NCBI GenBank assembly: GCA_035356615.1
Contig: DAOQSN010000024.1
Location: forward strand, 18,685 to 82,684
DNA from: JAKQDH01 sp029558835
GTDB taxonomy: Bacteria > Planctomycetota > Phycisphaerae > UBA1845
Reading direction: 5' to 3'
Length of the DNA stretch: 64,000 nucleotides
The notes beneath the pieces are model-generated. The model had not been told where the DNA came from and searched no databases. It saw nothing but the letters and a program-made list of their open reading frames with translations. Position 1 is the stretch's first letter. Every line of letters begins with the position of its first letter. Both the position numbers and the translations under genes were made by a program. Shown here piece after piece: positions 46,455 through 54,311 of the stretch.

Positions 46455-46921
46455 GCTGAACCCGTGGGAATCCTCGCGGTCGGTCGGCACTGCCCCGTAC
46501 CCCCGGCCCCGACCACGCCGAGCCCTGCCGGTTGGCAGGTGCGGCGGTTGCGTCCGCCCCCTGTGACCGACCTGGAGGGCCGTAAGTGCACCGGGCTTCA
46601 ACGCCTCAACTGCGGTCCGATCGCCCTGCAGTGGGCTGGTGGAGGCCCACGCCTTGCCCGCATACTCCAATGAGTCCGCGCGACTCGACGCCGCCGATCC
46701 GCACCGCGGCCGTTTGGGGCCGGCCGGCGGAGGGCGTCCGCGGCGCGTACCTCCGCACTCCCGTTCAGCTTGCCCATTAACCCCGCGCGCATGTGCCGCC
46801 CCGCCGGAACGATCACCGGCCGGTTCCCGTTCGGCGCGCGCCTAGGCCCTTCTATCAGCGCAGGGCACGTGGTCGGCAGCGTCCGCCCGGCGCCTGCGCC
46901 CCGTGCGATCTGGAGGGCGGT
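46455..46921. other. Intergenic region, nothing recognised
   Basis: About 465 bases after the protease gene. Small frames show no family features, and I see no repeat of the named families. Confidence 0.35.
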
Positions 46922-47296
46922 ATGCTCGCTTCCACGTGGCTGGAAACCGTCTCCGCGCTGCTCGCGGTGCTGGCCCCGCTGGTGGGGGTGCCGCTGACGG
47001 TAATCACGTTCTACCTGCGTTCGCTGCGTGAGGCGCAGGTGACGTGGCACGGCCACCTGGGCCACCGGCTGGACGCCGTGGAGGCCGCCGTCAGCACGCT
47101 CCGCGGCGCCGTCGCCGACGTCGAACGCAACTACACGACCAAGGAGGAATGGCTCCGCGAGTCGATGCAGGCCCGGCGCCTGCTCGAGCAGCTTAGCGGG
47201 GCGATGGTCCGCGTCGAAACCACATGGGAAAAAGGTGTCAGGAAGGATTTCCGCCCCACGGAAAATCATCCTGACACCATTTCGGGGGACCGTTAA
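46922..47296 (+). CDS. Small membrane-anchored coiled-coil protein (Mu gp25/DUF2730-like layout)
   Basis: A 124-residue protein. One N-terminal membrane segment (residues about 8-30, VSALLAVLAPLVGVPLTVITFYL) precedes a coiled coil (GHRLDAVEAAVSTLRGAVAD). GGAGG five bases before the ATG fixes the start. Its last 20 or so residues are coded by a palindrome (47234-47278). The stop overlaps the next start (TAATG). This design and gene order resemble the DUF2730 protein (gp25) of Mu-like phages, but sequence identity cannot be judged here. Confidence 0.55.
   Translation: MLASTWLETVSALLAVLAPLVGVPLTVITFYLRSLREAQVTWHGHLGHRLDAVEAAVSTLRGAVADVERNYTTKEEWLRESMQARRLLEQLSGAMVRVETTWEKGVRKDFRPTENHPDTISGDR
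47234..47278. repeat. Palindrome with GGTGTCAGGA arms at the end of a coding gene
   Basis: Arms GGTGTCAGGA (47234-47243) and TCCTGACACC (47269-47278) enclose a second stem, ATTTCCG/CGGAAAAT. Motifs of this GTGTCAGGA type are widely associated with RAYT-family transposases. It is read in frame as the C-terminus of the coiled-coil gene and lies just before the next gene's start. Confidence 0.7.
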
Positions 47297-47607
47297 TGTC
47301 AAACGGACGAGATGCCCGCCAGATCAAACGGGTTCGCAACGAAATGCTGGTCGCCCTGAAGCTCATTTACCCGGCCGCCCTGCAGGCGGAGCAGCTTCTC
47401 CGCAGCCTGCTCGTGCTCTTCCCCACGCTCGACTTCGAGCAGCTCAGACGCGACCTGCACTACCTTGGTGAGAAGGGCTACGTCGAGCGCGTTATCGCGG
47501 ATACCGATGACAACGGGCTGACACCGTGGCGAAAACGCTGGTTCCGCCTCACGACCCGCGGCATCGAGCTGGCCGATCGGTGCATCCAGGATCCCGCGTT
47601 GGAGTAG
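47296..47607 (+). CDS. Winged-helix protein (Mu gp26-like position)
   Basis: A 103-residue winged-helix-turn-helix protein. It has helices with AEQLLRSLLVLFPTLDFEQLRRDLHYLGEKGYVERV and a wing leading to RWFRLTTRGIELADR, a typical small DNA-binding fold. It is translationally coupled to the upstream gene (TAATG) and followed two bases later by the next. About 100-residue winged-helix proteins occupy the corresponding place in Mu-like phage head/tail regions. A regulatory role is possible. Confidence 0.6.
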   Translation: MSNGRDARQIKRVRNEMLVALKLIYPAALQAEQLLRSLLVLFPTLDFEQLRRDLHYLGEKGYVERVIADTDDNGLTPWRKRWFRLTTRGIELADRCIQDPALE

Positions 47608-47609
47608 CC

Positions 47610-48236
47610 ATGGTCAGTCTCCCCGGCGTAGCCAACGACGTAGCGTCGGCCCCCCGGGGTCGACGTGGGACTCGCGCGGCGCCGTCGGTTCCTCGGTCGC
47701 CCGCACGGGAGCGACGCAGCCGCAAATCCGCCGGCGCGCGTGGCACGGCCATGCCCAACGCGGTGCCTGTGGGTGCCATGGCCAAGCGCAGCACCGCCAT
47801 GCCCACATCCAACCCAGCCCCCGCCGGCACCGACGCCGACCCCGCCGCCGACTGGCCCGCGCGCCTCACTGCCTATCGTTGCCGCCAGAGCAGCGTCGCC
47901 TCCATCCTGGATTCGGTCCTCGGCCCGTTCGCGCAGTGCAATCCCGAGCTGTGGGAGCGGCGCACCTACCTGATGCTCGTCGGGCTGGTTTACGGAGCGC
48001 TATGCGAAGATGAACTGCCCACCGCGGAGTTGACAACCTTGGCCAAGGTGCTGTCTGAGCTTCGCCCGGCGCGCCTCCGCGGCCCCACGCGCGACCCCGC
48101 CACGAGCAGCGCAGGCGAGCCGCCGGCCGGCCAGGGCAAGCTGCCCGACCGTTTCGCCGACATCGTCCGCCAAGTCTACGGTACCAACTTCCACCCGCCG
48201 GCCGAGACCACCCCCGCCGGCGACCAGAACGCCTGA
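47610..48236 (+). CDS. Hypothetical protein (possible Mu gp27/DUF3486-like remnant) with an embedded repeat arm
   Basis: A 208-residue protein. The first about 80 residues are Arg/Pro/Ala-rich and include VGAMAKRSTAMPTS, which is a family A/B repeat arm (47770-47805) read in frame. The conserved-looking part begins LTAYRCRQSSVASILDSVLG and includes LWERRTYLMLVGLVYGALCE, AELTTLAKVLSELR and a C-terminal RFADIVRQVYG. It lies two bases after the winged-helix gene. Its position fits the DUF3486 gene of Mu-like phages, but the match is by order only. Confidence 0.5.
   Translation: MVSLPGVANDVASAPRGRRGTRAAPSVPRSPARERRSRKSAGARGTAMPNAVPVGAMAKRSTAMPTSNPAPAGTDADPAADWPARLTAYRCRQSSVASILDSVLGPFAQCNPELWERRTYLMLVGLVYGALCEDELPTAELTTLAKVLSELRPARLRGPTRDPATSSAGEPPAGQGKLPDRFADIVRQVYGTNFHPPAETTPAGDQNA
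47770..47805. repeat. Repeat arm (family A/B) inside a coding gene
   Basis: GTGGGTGCCATGGCCAAGCG joined to a CACCGCCATGCCCAC end; a shortened palindrome with inverted GTGGG/CCCAC ends kept in frame. Confidence 0.65.
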
Positions 48237-48566
48237 CGCCACGACGAACCGCGCTTGCCCAGCGCCGGCGCTGCTACGTGTAGTGTCACATACGTGTCAC
48301 GATCCGTCACGGGAACGCCCACCCACAGCCGGCGGCTGAAAGCTGATAGCTGACGGCTGCCGAATAGCTCCACGCCCTGAAGAAACCGACAGACGCAACG
48401 GGGTGGCATGGCCAAACGCAGCGCCGCCATGCTCTCCCCCGGGGGCGAGCGGGGGTTGCTACCACATCATGCCGGCGCCTTCGGCTTGGGCATGCCACCC
48501 TCCTGGTTCCCCATTTGCGTAGCCCGTATAGCTGACAACTGATGACTGAGAACTGACGACTGCTAT
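48237..48566. other. Intergenic region with a family B repeat
   Basis: Between the phage-like genes and the 3' end of rnpB. It holds a family B repeat at 48401-48500 flanked by short simple repeats of CTGA-rich text (AGCTGATAGCTGACGGCTG; AACTGATGACTGAGAACTG). Confidence 0.5.
48401..48500. repeat. Family B palindromic repeat, copy 6
   Basis: GGGTGGCATGGCCAAACGCA at the left, CGGCTTGGGCATGCCACCC at the right, with an internal CCCCCGGGGGCGAGCGGGGG patch. Confidence 0.8.
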
Positions 48567-48988
48567 GCCGGCGGAGCGGGCGGTAAGCCGAATTCTGTCC
48601 CGCGCCTCGCGGTGCGGTGGCGATCATTCATCTGGGCCGACGGTCGCCCGTCGGCTCGAGCACCCTACCCGCAGCACGCGGTACCGCCCGGCCGCCGCAA
48701 CGGCCGGTTGGACCGCTGGATGGGCCCTCCCTATGCTGCTTACTTGGGCTTGCTGGCGGTGGGGTTTACCCTGCCGCGACCGTCACCGGCCGCGCGGTGC
48801 GCTCTTACCGCACCATTTCACCCTTACCGGTCGATGGCCGCAGCCCTCGACTTAGGCGGTGTCTTTTCTGTGGCACTTTCCCTCGGCTTGCGCCGGGTTG
48901 GCGTTACCAACCACCGTGGCCCGACCCAGTTCGGACTTTCCTCCCACACGTCGCGCGTGTGAGCGATCGCCTCGCCCACTCCGCCGGC
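48567..48988 (-). ncRNA. rnpB: RNase P RNA, bacterial class A
   Basis: On the minus strand the conserved core is unmistakable: GGGAGGAAAGTCCGAACT near the 5' end, GAGGGAAAGTGCCACAGAAA, GGGTGAAATGGTGCGGTAAG, GGCAGGGTAAACCC and a 3' AGAATTCGGCTTACCG. The outer helix P1 pairs the 5' GCCGGCGGAGTGGGC with the 3' GCCCGCTCCGCCGGC, with one G-U pair, which sets the ends. Length is about 422 nt, within the class A range. The product is the catalytic RNA that matures tRNA 5' ends. A -10 box sits seven bases upstream of the 5' end. Confidence 0.95.
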
Positions 48989-48994
48989 AAGTAC

Positions 48995-49000
48995 ATTGTA
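48995..49000 (-). promoter_or_regulatory. -10 box of rnpB
   Basis: TACAAT on the minus strand, followed by GTACTT and then the RNA 5' end. The -35 (around TGGCCC) is weak. Confidence 0.6.
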
Positions 49001-49061
49001 GCCGATCTCAGCGCCGGGGCCACCGGAATAGCGAATGCAGGGGCGGGCCTGCGGCAGGGGA

Positions 49062-49099
49062 CCCCTCTCCTTCATAGGGAGAGGGGTAGGGGTGAGGGT
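49062..49099. repeat. Family D palindrome
   Basis: CCCCTCTCCTTCATAGGGAG and AGGGGTAGGGGTGAGGG; intergenic. Confidence 0.7.
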
Positions 49100-49282
49100 G
49101 GGGGAAGCGAAGAGGCTACCCGGGGGCACGAGCGCGCTCACCCACAGCGTGCCAGACGCCCAACACGCACCTGCCCGCCGCGTGAACAGCAAACACGGAA
49201 GGCAAGAGGCAACAGGCAAGAGGGAACGGAAGGCTGGCGACTGGGCTGGAGCGGTGTGACGCATGGAGTGTGCCGCGCCCGT

Positions 49283-49383
49283 CCTCCTTCGCCCGTAGGG
49301 CGCACGGTCTTTGCCAGGGCCTTCCAGGCCCTGGGAGACGGGCACCACACGTCTCTTTCCTCGCCCGGAGGGCGAGCGAACCT
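49283..49383. repeat. Family E palindromic repeat
   Basis: TTCGCCCGTAGGGCG, then GCCAGGGCCTTCCAGGCCCT, then TCGCCCGGAGGGCGAGCGAA. Same order as the unit near 26.1 kb. Confidence 0.65.
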
Positions 49384-49735
49384 CACCGACGGCTTCAAAC
49401 CCGGAGCCACAATCTTGGCCTATGTGTCATACTCTGGCACACCGCGCCAGTAGTGTTGCGGCGCGGCTTGCGATCGACCTGGCGCCGCGCTTACCCCGGC
49501 GTGGGGGCGGGCCGGACGTACTTGAGGAAGCCCGGGTGCGACGGAGAAGTCCTTGACTGACCTGGCCTCCTGGCCGAGGTGGTCCTCCTGCCGGCGCAGG
49601 TACGCGGCGACGTCCATCCGACGCCTCAACTCCGCGGACGGCATCAACCGCGCCGGTACATGGAGGTTGTGCATCCCGCGCGAGCAGTGGCACAATACCC
49701 GTGCCCTGCGATCGTGCGGAGTGCGCGAGGCCCTC

Positions 49736-49830
49736 TCAACCTCCCGAGCCGCTGAATGCGGCTTGAAACGCCGCGAAATCTGTCAGATCCACATCCGCGT
49801 CCGCGTCACGTCGGCCAGCCGTCATCGCAA
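49736..49830 (-). pseudogene. Remnant of a dockerin/EF-hand-like protein C-terminus
   Basis: On the minus strand a frame ending at 49736 reads DADADVDLTDFAAFQAAFSG followed by SGG and a stop. This closely resembles the C-terminal loop of the FG-GAP protein at 30.8 kb (DFDADADVDLGDFRAF). No body of the gene is left upstream in that frame. It is probably the tail of a decayed paralogue. Confidence 0.35.
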
Positions 49831-50041
49831 GGGCATTCGGGGGAATCCCGTGTGGGTGCTACTTGGGCGTGATGGACTCGCGGCCGTGCTGCTGCAGCAC
49901 GCCTGGCTGGCTGTCCACGTGACCGCGGCGGCCGTGGGCCGTCGTAAGGAACCCAGCCGTGACTGGCATGACCTGGGTCCGGTGCGCCGAGGTGCGTGCC
50001 GTTCACTCTAGTCTGCTGTTGCGCCTCCGCAGGGGCAGCAC

Positions 50042-50809
50042 TCATCGCGGGGCCCTGCGCATGTGCCGTTCCAGTTCAGAAGACAGTCTGCGAATATCGT
50101 CCACGCTGAGCACCCGCGGCTCCTGATCCAAGAAGCTGGGCAGGGCCTTGGGGTTCAGCACCCATACGTCAGCACCCCTGGGTTGGGGGTCCACGAACCA
50201 GCCCGGATACAGGACCACGGGGCGGACCGGCGGTCGGCGCCCCAGCGCTTCTGTCAGGACCTCAGCCATGCGGCTTGCGCCCGCCTGTGCCTGTGCGACG
50301 GGGTCACGATCTGGTGTGTGACCATCCACCGTGACGTGTTGCCCATCGTAGGTGACTCGGGCATCGCCCCTGGCCGGCTTGCTGATCGTCTTCGTCTCGA
50401 TGACGACGACGCCTGCGGGGCCAATCAGCACATGGTCGATGTTATAGCCTTTCTCGCCAATGTCGTGGTAGACCTTGTAGCCCTTGGTGCGCAGATGCTC
50501 CAGGCATTGGCCAACGGCCACCTCGCCGCGATGGCCCAGGCGGAGGTTCCGTGCTCGCCGGTACGCCGCCGGGAACCGTACCGCGGCAATGATCAGGGCG
50601 ATTACGGTCAATCCGGTCATGACACCCGGGTGAATCGGCTTCTGCAGCCACCACGCGTACCACTGATACAGAGTGATGTACACCAGGAAGACCACGACGA
50701 CAAACCAGAGCAACAGGGACTCCAAGACTGCACGCAGCAGCTCGGTTTGCGTGGATTCCCCCGCCTGCGGCAGCGGTTCCTCTTTGATCGGGTCTTTTGT
50801 CTGCTTCAT
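50042..50809 (-). CDS. Membrane-anchored NERD-domain (nuclease-related) protein
   Basis: A 255-residue protein. Two membrane segments lie near residues 30-50 and 62-80. A NERD domain follows (about 95-200: GHRGEVAVGQCLEHLRTKGY, YNIDHVLIGPAGVVVIETK). The D...ExK arrangement is that of the restriction-endonuclease-like fold found in NERD proteins. It is the last gene of the minus-strand defence island, 16 bases after the Res gene, so is likely co-transcribed. Its role is unknown, but association with a restriction system fits a membrane-tethered nuclease or accessory effector. Confidence 0.82.
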   Translation of the reverse strand: MKQTKDPIKEEPLPQAGESTQTELLRAVLESLLLWFVVVVFLVYITLYQWYAWWLQKPIHPGVMTGLTVIALIIAAVRFPAAYRRARNLRLGHRGEVAVGQCLEHLRTKGYKVYHDIGEKGYNIDHVLIGPAGVVVIETKTISKPARGDARVTYDGQHVTVDGHTPDRDPVAQAQAGASRMAEVLTEALGRRPPVRPVVLYPGWFVDPQPRGADVWVLNPKALPSFLDQEPRVLSVDDIRRLSSELERHMRRAPR

Positions 50810-50825
50810 TGCTTGAACACCGATG

Positions 50826-53800
50826 TTACCTGGCCTCGGCAGTCACTACGTGCGTGAGCAGCCACTTCAGCTCCTTGTCCAGCACCTGCGGATCGCGGCA
50901 GACGTGGAAGGCCCACTGGCCATGTTCGCGCGCGTTGTTGACCGCCGCGACCCAGCGGCGAGTGGCGTTATGCTTCGCGCTTGTCTGCGCGTCCTCGAAG
51001 CCTTTCACTTCGAGCACCACGTTCAACTCGTTCGTCAGCCGCACGAGAAAGTCGGGCTCGTAGTAGTGATCGACACCCTGGAACTCATACGGGATCATCA
51101 ACCCAAGGTGGTCGTTGCGGGCGTACCGCTCGACTGCGTCGCTGCTCTCAAGGCGGAACGCGGCGCTGCCCTCCCAGGTGCGCGTATCGAGCACGACTTG
51201 GTTGATGTGGCTCCGTTGCGTCCCGTGGCATGGGCGCGTGGTCGTGAAGTCCACGTCCGCGGTAGTACCAAGGGACTTGTACCGGTTGAGCACGGGAAGA
51301 AGGGGAGCTTCGCCCTCGGCTTCGTCGGGCACGATCGCGTCGCAGAGGTACCCAACCATCCGCATCACGTACTTCTCCAGGCCCAGCTCGCGCGGGTCCG
51401 CATCGCGGAAGTTCACCTTGCGCCGCGCGTACTCGTCTACGAAGCCAAACACCTGCGGGAAGAGCTGATGCCGTGAGCGTAGACGCCACACGCGCGTCTT
51501 GGCGTCGGAGCGGTTGCCAATCTCGCCGACGAGGTGGGAGATGACGAGTTGGGCAATCTGGAACTTGATCGCTTGCAGATGCGTGGCGCGGTAGTACTCC
51601 TCCCGGTCCTGCTCGATGAACCCGAAAGGCGCCGCCTGGGATGGCGTGCCCTCCTGATAGCCGACGGTTGGCAGCAGGAACGTAGCCGTGGGTTCCCGGT
51701 TCGGCTCAATGACCAGCGGGTCCATCGCGCCGACGTCGCACTTGATCAGGTTCCGCTTCAGCGCGAACGCGTAGCCCTCGACGACGGGGAACCGCATTTC
51801 CAGGTGTGCCCGCTCCGGAATCGCCCGCACGTGGTTCTTAGGCTTGTCATCCGGCTCCGGCTTGTTCACCGGTCGCCCCTTGAACGGGATCACCGTGAAC
51901 GGGATGCCGTAGACGTCGACGTACTCCTCCGTGAGCAGGCCGGTCGCCTGATCCGGCGTGTAGTCCATCCGCCGCAGCCCGCGGCCGACGACCTGTTCGC
52001 ACAGGAGTTGGCTGGTGAACGCACGGATGCCCAGCACGTGCGTTACGTTGTTCGCGTCCCATCCCTCGTTAAGCATCATCACGGCAACGACACACCGCAC
52101 GTGCTCACCCGGCTCGCCGCGCTTCCCCACTGTCGCCACGATCCGTCGCAACTCCTCGTTCTCTTCGACCGTCCGTGAATCGATGCGGAGCGTGTGCCTC
52201 ACGCCCGGCGAGTTGGCGAAGTGCTCGGGGAAGATGACGCCGTGCCCGTAGGACACCTCTGGCTTCGCCTTCGACTTGCGGGAGGGCGAGGCCTCCACCG
52301 CGTCGTCGCCGTTCTCTTCGTCTTCGACCGCGGCCACGTCCTCCTCCGTGGCGACCTCTACCGGCTCCTCGCCGCTGATCTTGCGGTAGAAGATCTCCGC
52401 GATGTCGACGTTGTCGCAAACGATGATCAACGCCGGGGGGATCTGCACCTGTCCGGGTCTCGCATCCTGGATGTATTTGAACCGCTCGACCCACTGGCCG
52501 GCGAGCTGTTTCAGGGCCGGCTCCGCTTCGCGGAAGACAACGTCCGGCTTAGGCTTCTTCGCCTTGCCCGGCAGGAACTCCGCGGGCTCCAGTCCGTCGC
52601 GGATCGTCTGCCAGAGCTTGAAGTACTTCGCCTCCGGCCGGCCCGTGGTGTCGCTCACTGGCAGCCGCGGAATCTTCACAATGCCACTCTCGATCGCATC
52701 GACCAGCCCGAAGTCGTCGACCAGCCAGGGAAACGGGCTGCCTTCGACGTGTCCGCTACCCTTGATGTAGAACGGTGTCGCCGACAGGTCTACGCACATC
52801 CGGATGCCCGGCTTCGTCTGCCCAGCCGGGCGGCCGCCTTGAGCGTTGTTGATCTTGTCGAGACCTTCGATCCAGACCGTCGCCTCCTCGCGGTCGGCCT
52901 GCGCTTCCTTCGCTTCGTCGCCCGTCAACCTCTCTTCCAGTGGCGCCGGGCGGTAGCAGTGATGGGCCTCGTCGTTGAGCACCATGATGGGCATGCGCTC
53001 GTAGAGGTCGCCGAGCACGCGCTGCGCGAACGCCTCTGCTGTCTCCGCACCTTTGTTGACAACGGCGAAGCTCTTGCCGCCGTCGGCGTGCTCGGATTCC
53101 GGCCCGAACTTCTGCCAGTTCGCCACCAGCACTTTCCCGCTCTGCATCAACGGGCGCAGCTTGACTGGGACTATATCGAACGCCGTATAGTAGTTGTCCG
53201 GTCGCTCGGGTCGCAGCACTTGCAGCCGCTCGTACACGGTCAGGTTCGGGCAGCAGGCGAGCACGCCGCGGGGGAACCGTTCGTCGCCCAGGTTGCGGCC
53301 GCGGTTGCAGAACGCCCAGGCGATCAGCATCGCCATCACGACGGTCTTGCCCGAACCCGTGGCCATCTTGCAGCCGTAGCGCGTCAGCGGCAGCAGATCG
53401 GGATTCGCCGGCGCGTCCGTCAGCTTCGCCAAATCAGCGAGCAGGAACTGCGGTTTGAAGCGCGGTTTTCTGCCGCTCTGCAGGATTTCCGCCAGGTAGA
53501 TGACCGTCTCCGCCGCTTCAAGCTGGCAGAAGAACAATCGTCGCGGCCGTTCGGGCGACGACCAGTGCCGCAGCAGCTCTCTCGTGATGGGTTCCGAGCC
53601 TTCCCAGCCACTGTCGCGCCAGCGGGCGACGTCCTCCCGCAACTGATTCACCGTGACGAGGTCGTCCTGCCCCTCGACCAGTTCGAGTGTGAGCTGGCCC
53701 TGGACCTGCTCTTTCGTCTTGTACCAGTAGCGCGCTGGCCGCCGCCCAGCCATCTTCGTCGCCTCGCCCGTCGCGCGGTCGTACTCCCAGTGCAGCGACG

Positions 53801-53864
53801 GCGCCGCGTAGGGGCTGCACAAGATGGGGCGCTCGACTGGTTGGACGGGAATGTCATTCGGCAT
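50826..53864 (-). CDS. Type III-like restriction subunit: DEAD/DEAH helicase with C-terminal PD-(D/E)xK nuclease
   Basis: A 1012-residue Res-like protein. The start is the ATG at 53864-53862; the open frame runs upstream but overlaps hicA in an unnatural reading. SF2 helicase motifs are clear: Walker A ATGSGKTVVM near residue 166, DEAH-type LNDEAHH near 295, motif III DLSATPFYIKGSG, and helicase C-terminal MLNEGWDANNVTHV and GRGLRRMDY. The C-terminus has YEPDFLV followed by LEVKGF (about residue 953), the PD-(D/E)xK nuclease signature. It would translocate on and cut unmodified DNA together with the Mod protein encoded upstream. It begins seven bases after hicA. Confidence 0.88.
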   Translation of the reverse strand: MPNDIPVQPVERPILCSPYAAPSLHWEYDRATGEATKMAGRRPARYWYKTKEQVQGQLTLELVEGQDDLVTVNQLREDVARWRDSGWEGSEPITRELLRHWSSPERPRRLFFCQLEAAETVIYLAEILQSGRKPRFKPQFLLADLAKLTDAPANPDLLPLTRYGCKMATGSGKTVVMAMLIAWAFCNRGRNLGDERFPRGVLACCPNLTVYERLQVLRPERPDNYYTAFDIVPVKLRPLMQSGKVLVANWQKFGPESEHADGGKSFAVVNKGAETAEAFAQRVLGDLYERMPIMVLNDEAHHCYRPAPLEERLTGDEAKEAQADREEATVWIEGLDKINNAQGGRPAGQTKPGIRMCVDLSATPFYIKGSGHVEGSPFPWLVDDFGLVDAIESGIVKIPRLPVSDTTGRPEAKYFKLWQTIRDGLEPAEFLPGKAKKPKPDVVFREAEPALKQLAGQWVERFKYIQDARPGQVQIPPALIIVCDNVDIAEIFYRKISGEEPVEVATEEDVAAVEDEENGDDAVEASPSRKSKAKPEVSYGHGVIFPEHFANSPGVRHTLRIDSRTVEENEELRRIVATVGKRGEPGEHVRCVVAVMMLNEGWDANNVTHVLGIRAFTSQLLCEQVVGRGLRRMDYTPDQATGLLTEEYVDVYGIPFTVIPFKGRPVNKPEPDDKPKNHVRAIPERAHLEMRFPVVEGYAFALKRNLIKCDVGAMDPLVIEPNREPTATFLLPTVGYQEGTPSQAAPFGFIEQDREEYYRATHLQAIKFQIAQLVISHLVGEIGNRSDAKTRVWRLRSRHQLFPQVFGFVDEYARRKVNFRDADPRELGLEKYVMRMVGYLCDAIVPDEAEGEAPLLPVLNRYKSLGTTADVDFTTTRPCHGTQRSHINQVVLDTRTWEGSAAFRLESSDAVERYARNDHLGLMIPYEFQGVDHYYEPDFLVRLTNELNVVLEVKGFEDAQTSAKHNATRRWVAAVNNAREHGQWAFHVCRDPQVLDKELKWLLTHVVTAEAR

Positions 53865-53871
53865 CGTCACG

Positions 53872-54096
53872 TCAGAGAAGCTCCCGCAACTGGTCCAGAT
53901 CCAGCTCGCAAGCAGCAAGGATGGAGCGCAGCAGACCTGGGCCGATGTGCTCACGGGCATGCACGGGGACAATGGTCTGCCGCCCGTCGGCGTGGCGGAG
54001 CACGTGATGGCTGCCCTTGACTCGAACGACGACGAAGCCGGCCCGCTCCAACGCCCGCACCAGGTCACGCCCCCGGATTCTTGGTGACTTTCTCAT
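53872..54096 (-). CDS. hicA: HicA-type mRNA interferase toxin
   Basis: A 74-residue double-stranded-RNA-binding-fold toxin (YcfA/HicA family). Features: RDLVRALERAGFVVVRVKGSHHVLRH with the active-site His at 30 (GSHH), and VPVHAREHIGPGLLRSIL. HicA cleaves mRNA and tmRNA. It overlaps the stop of hicB by ATGA and precedes the Res gene by seven bases. The start is the ATG at 54096-54094; upstream in-frame sequence lies inside hicB. Confidence 0.92.
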   Translation of the reverse strand: MRKSPRIRGRDLVRALERAGFVVVRVKGSHHVLRHADGRQTIVPVHAREHIGPGLLRSILAACELDLDQLRELL

Positions 54097-54308
54097 GAGG
54101 CGATGCTGATCCGCTGGACGCCGACGAATCGGCTGACTTGCTTCGGCACCGCGCCGGCCTCCAGGCAGGCCTCGATTGCCTCGCGGGTGCGTGCCATGAG
54201 CTTGTCGAGCGATTTCGCCTGCGTGTGGCATCCCCGAATCTCGGGTACGCGGGCGACGAACCAGCCCTCTTCGTCTCGTTCAATGATGACGTTGAACTCA
54301 TGTTCCAT
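54093..54308 (-). CDS. hicB: HicB-type antitoxin
   Basis: A 71-residue HicB with the RNase H-like fold that masks HicA: FNVIIERDEEGWFVARVPEIRGCHTQAKSLDKLM. It is the short form and lacks an evident C-terminal DNA-binding domain, so it may not repress its own promoter. This would fit its position inside a larger operon. The order is antitoxin first, toxin second. It begins three bases after the mod stop codon. Confidence 0.92.
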   Translation of the reverse strand: MEHEFNVIIERDEEGWFVARVPEIRGCHTQAKSLDKLMARTREAIEACLEAGAVPKQVSRFVGVQRISIAS

Positions 54309-54311
54309 CTC

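Larger units (their letters stand above)
48989..50041. other. Gene-poor stretch with repeats and a gene remnant
   Basis: Contains the rnpB promoter, a family D palindrome (49062-49099), a family E repeat (about 49283-49383) and a decayed dockerin-like end (49736-49830). Open frames here are not convincing genes. Confidence 0.5.
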
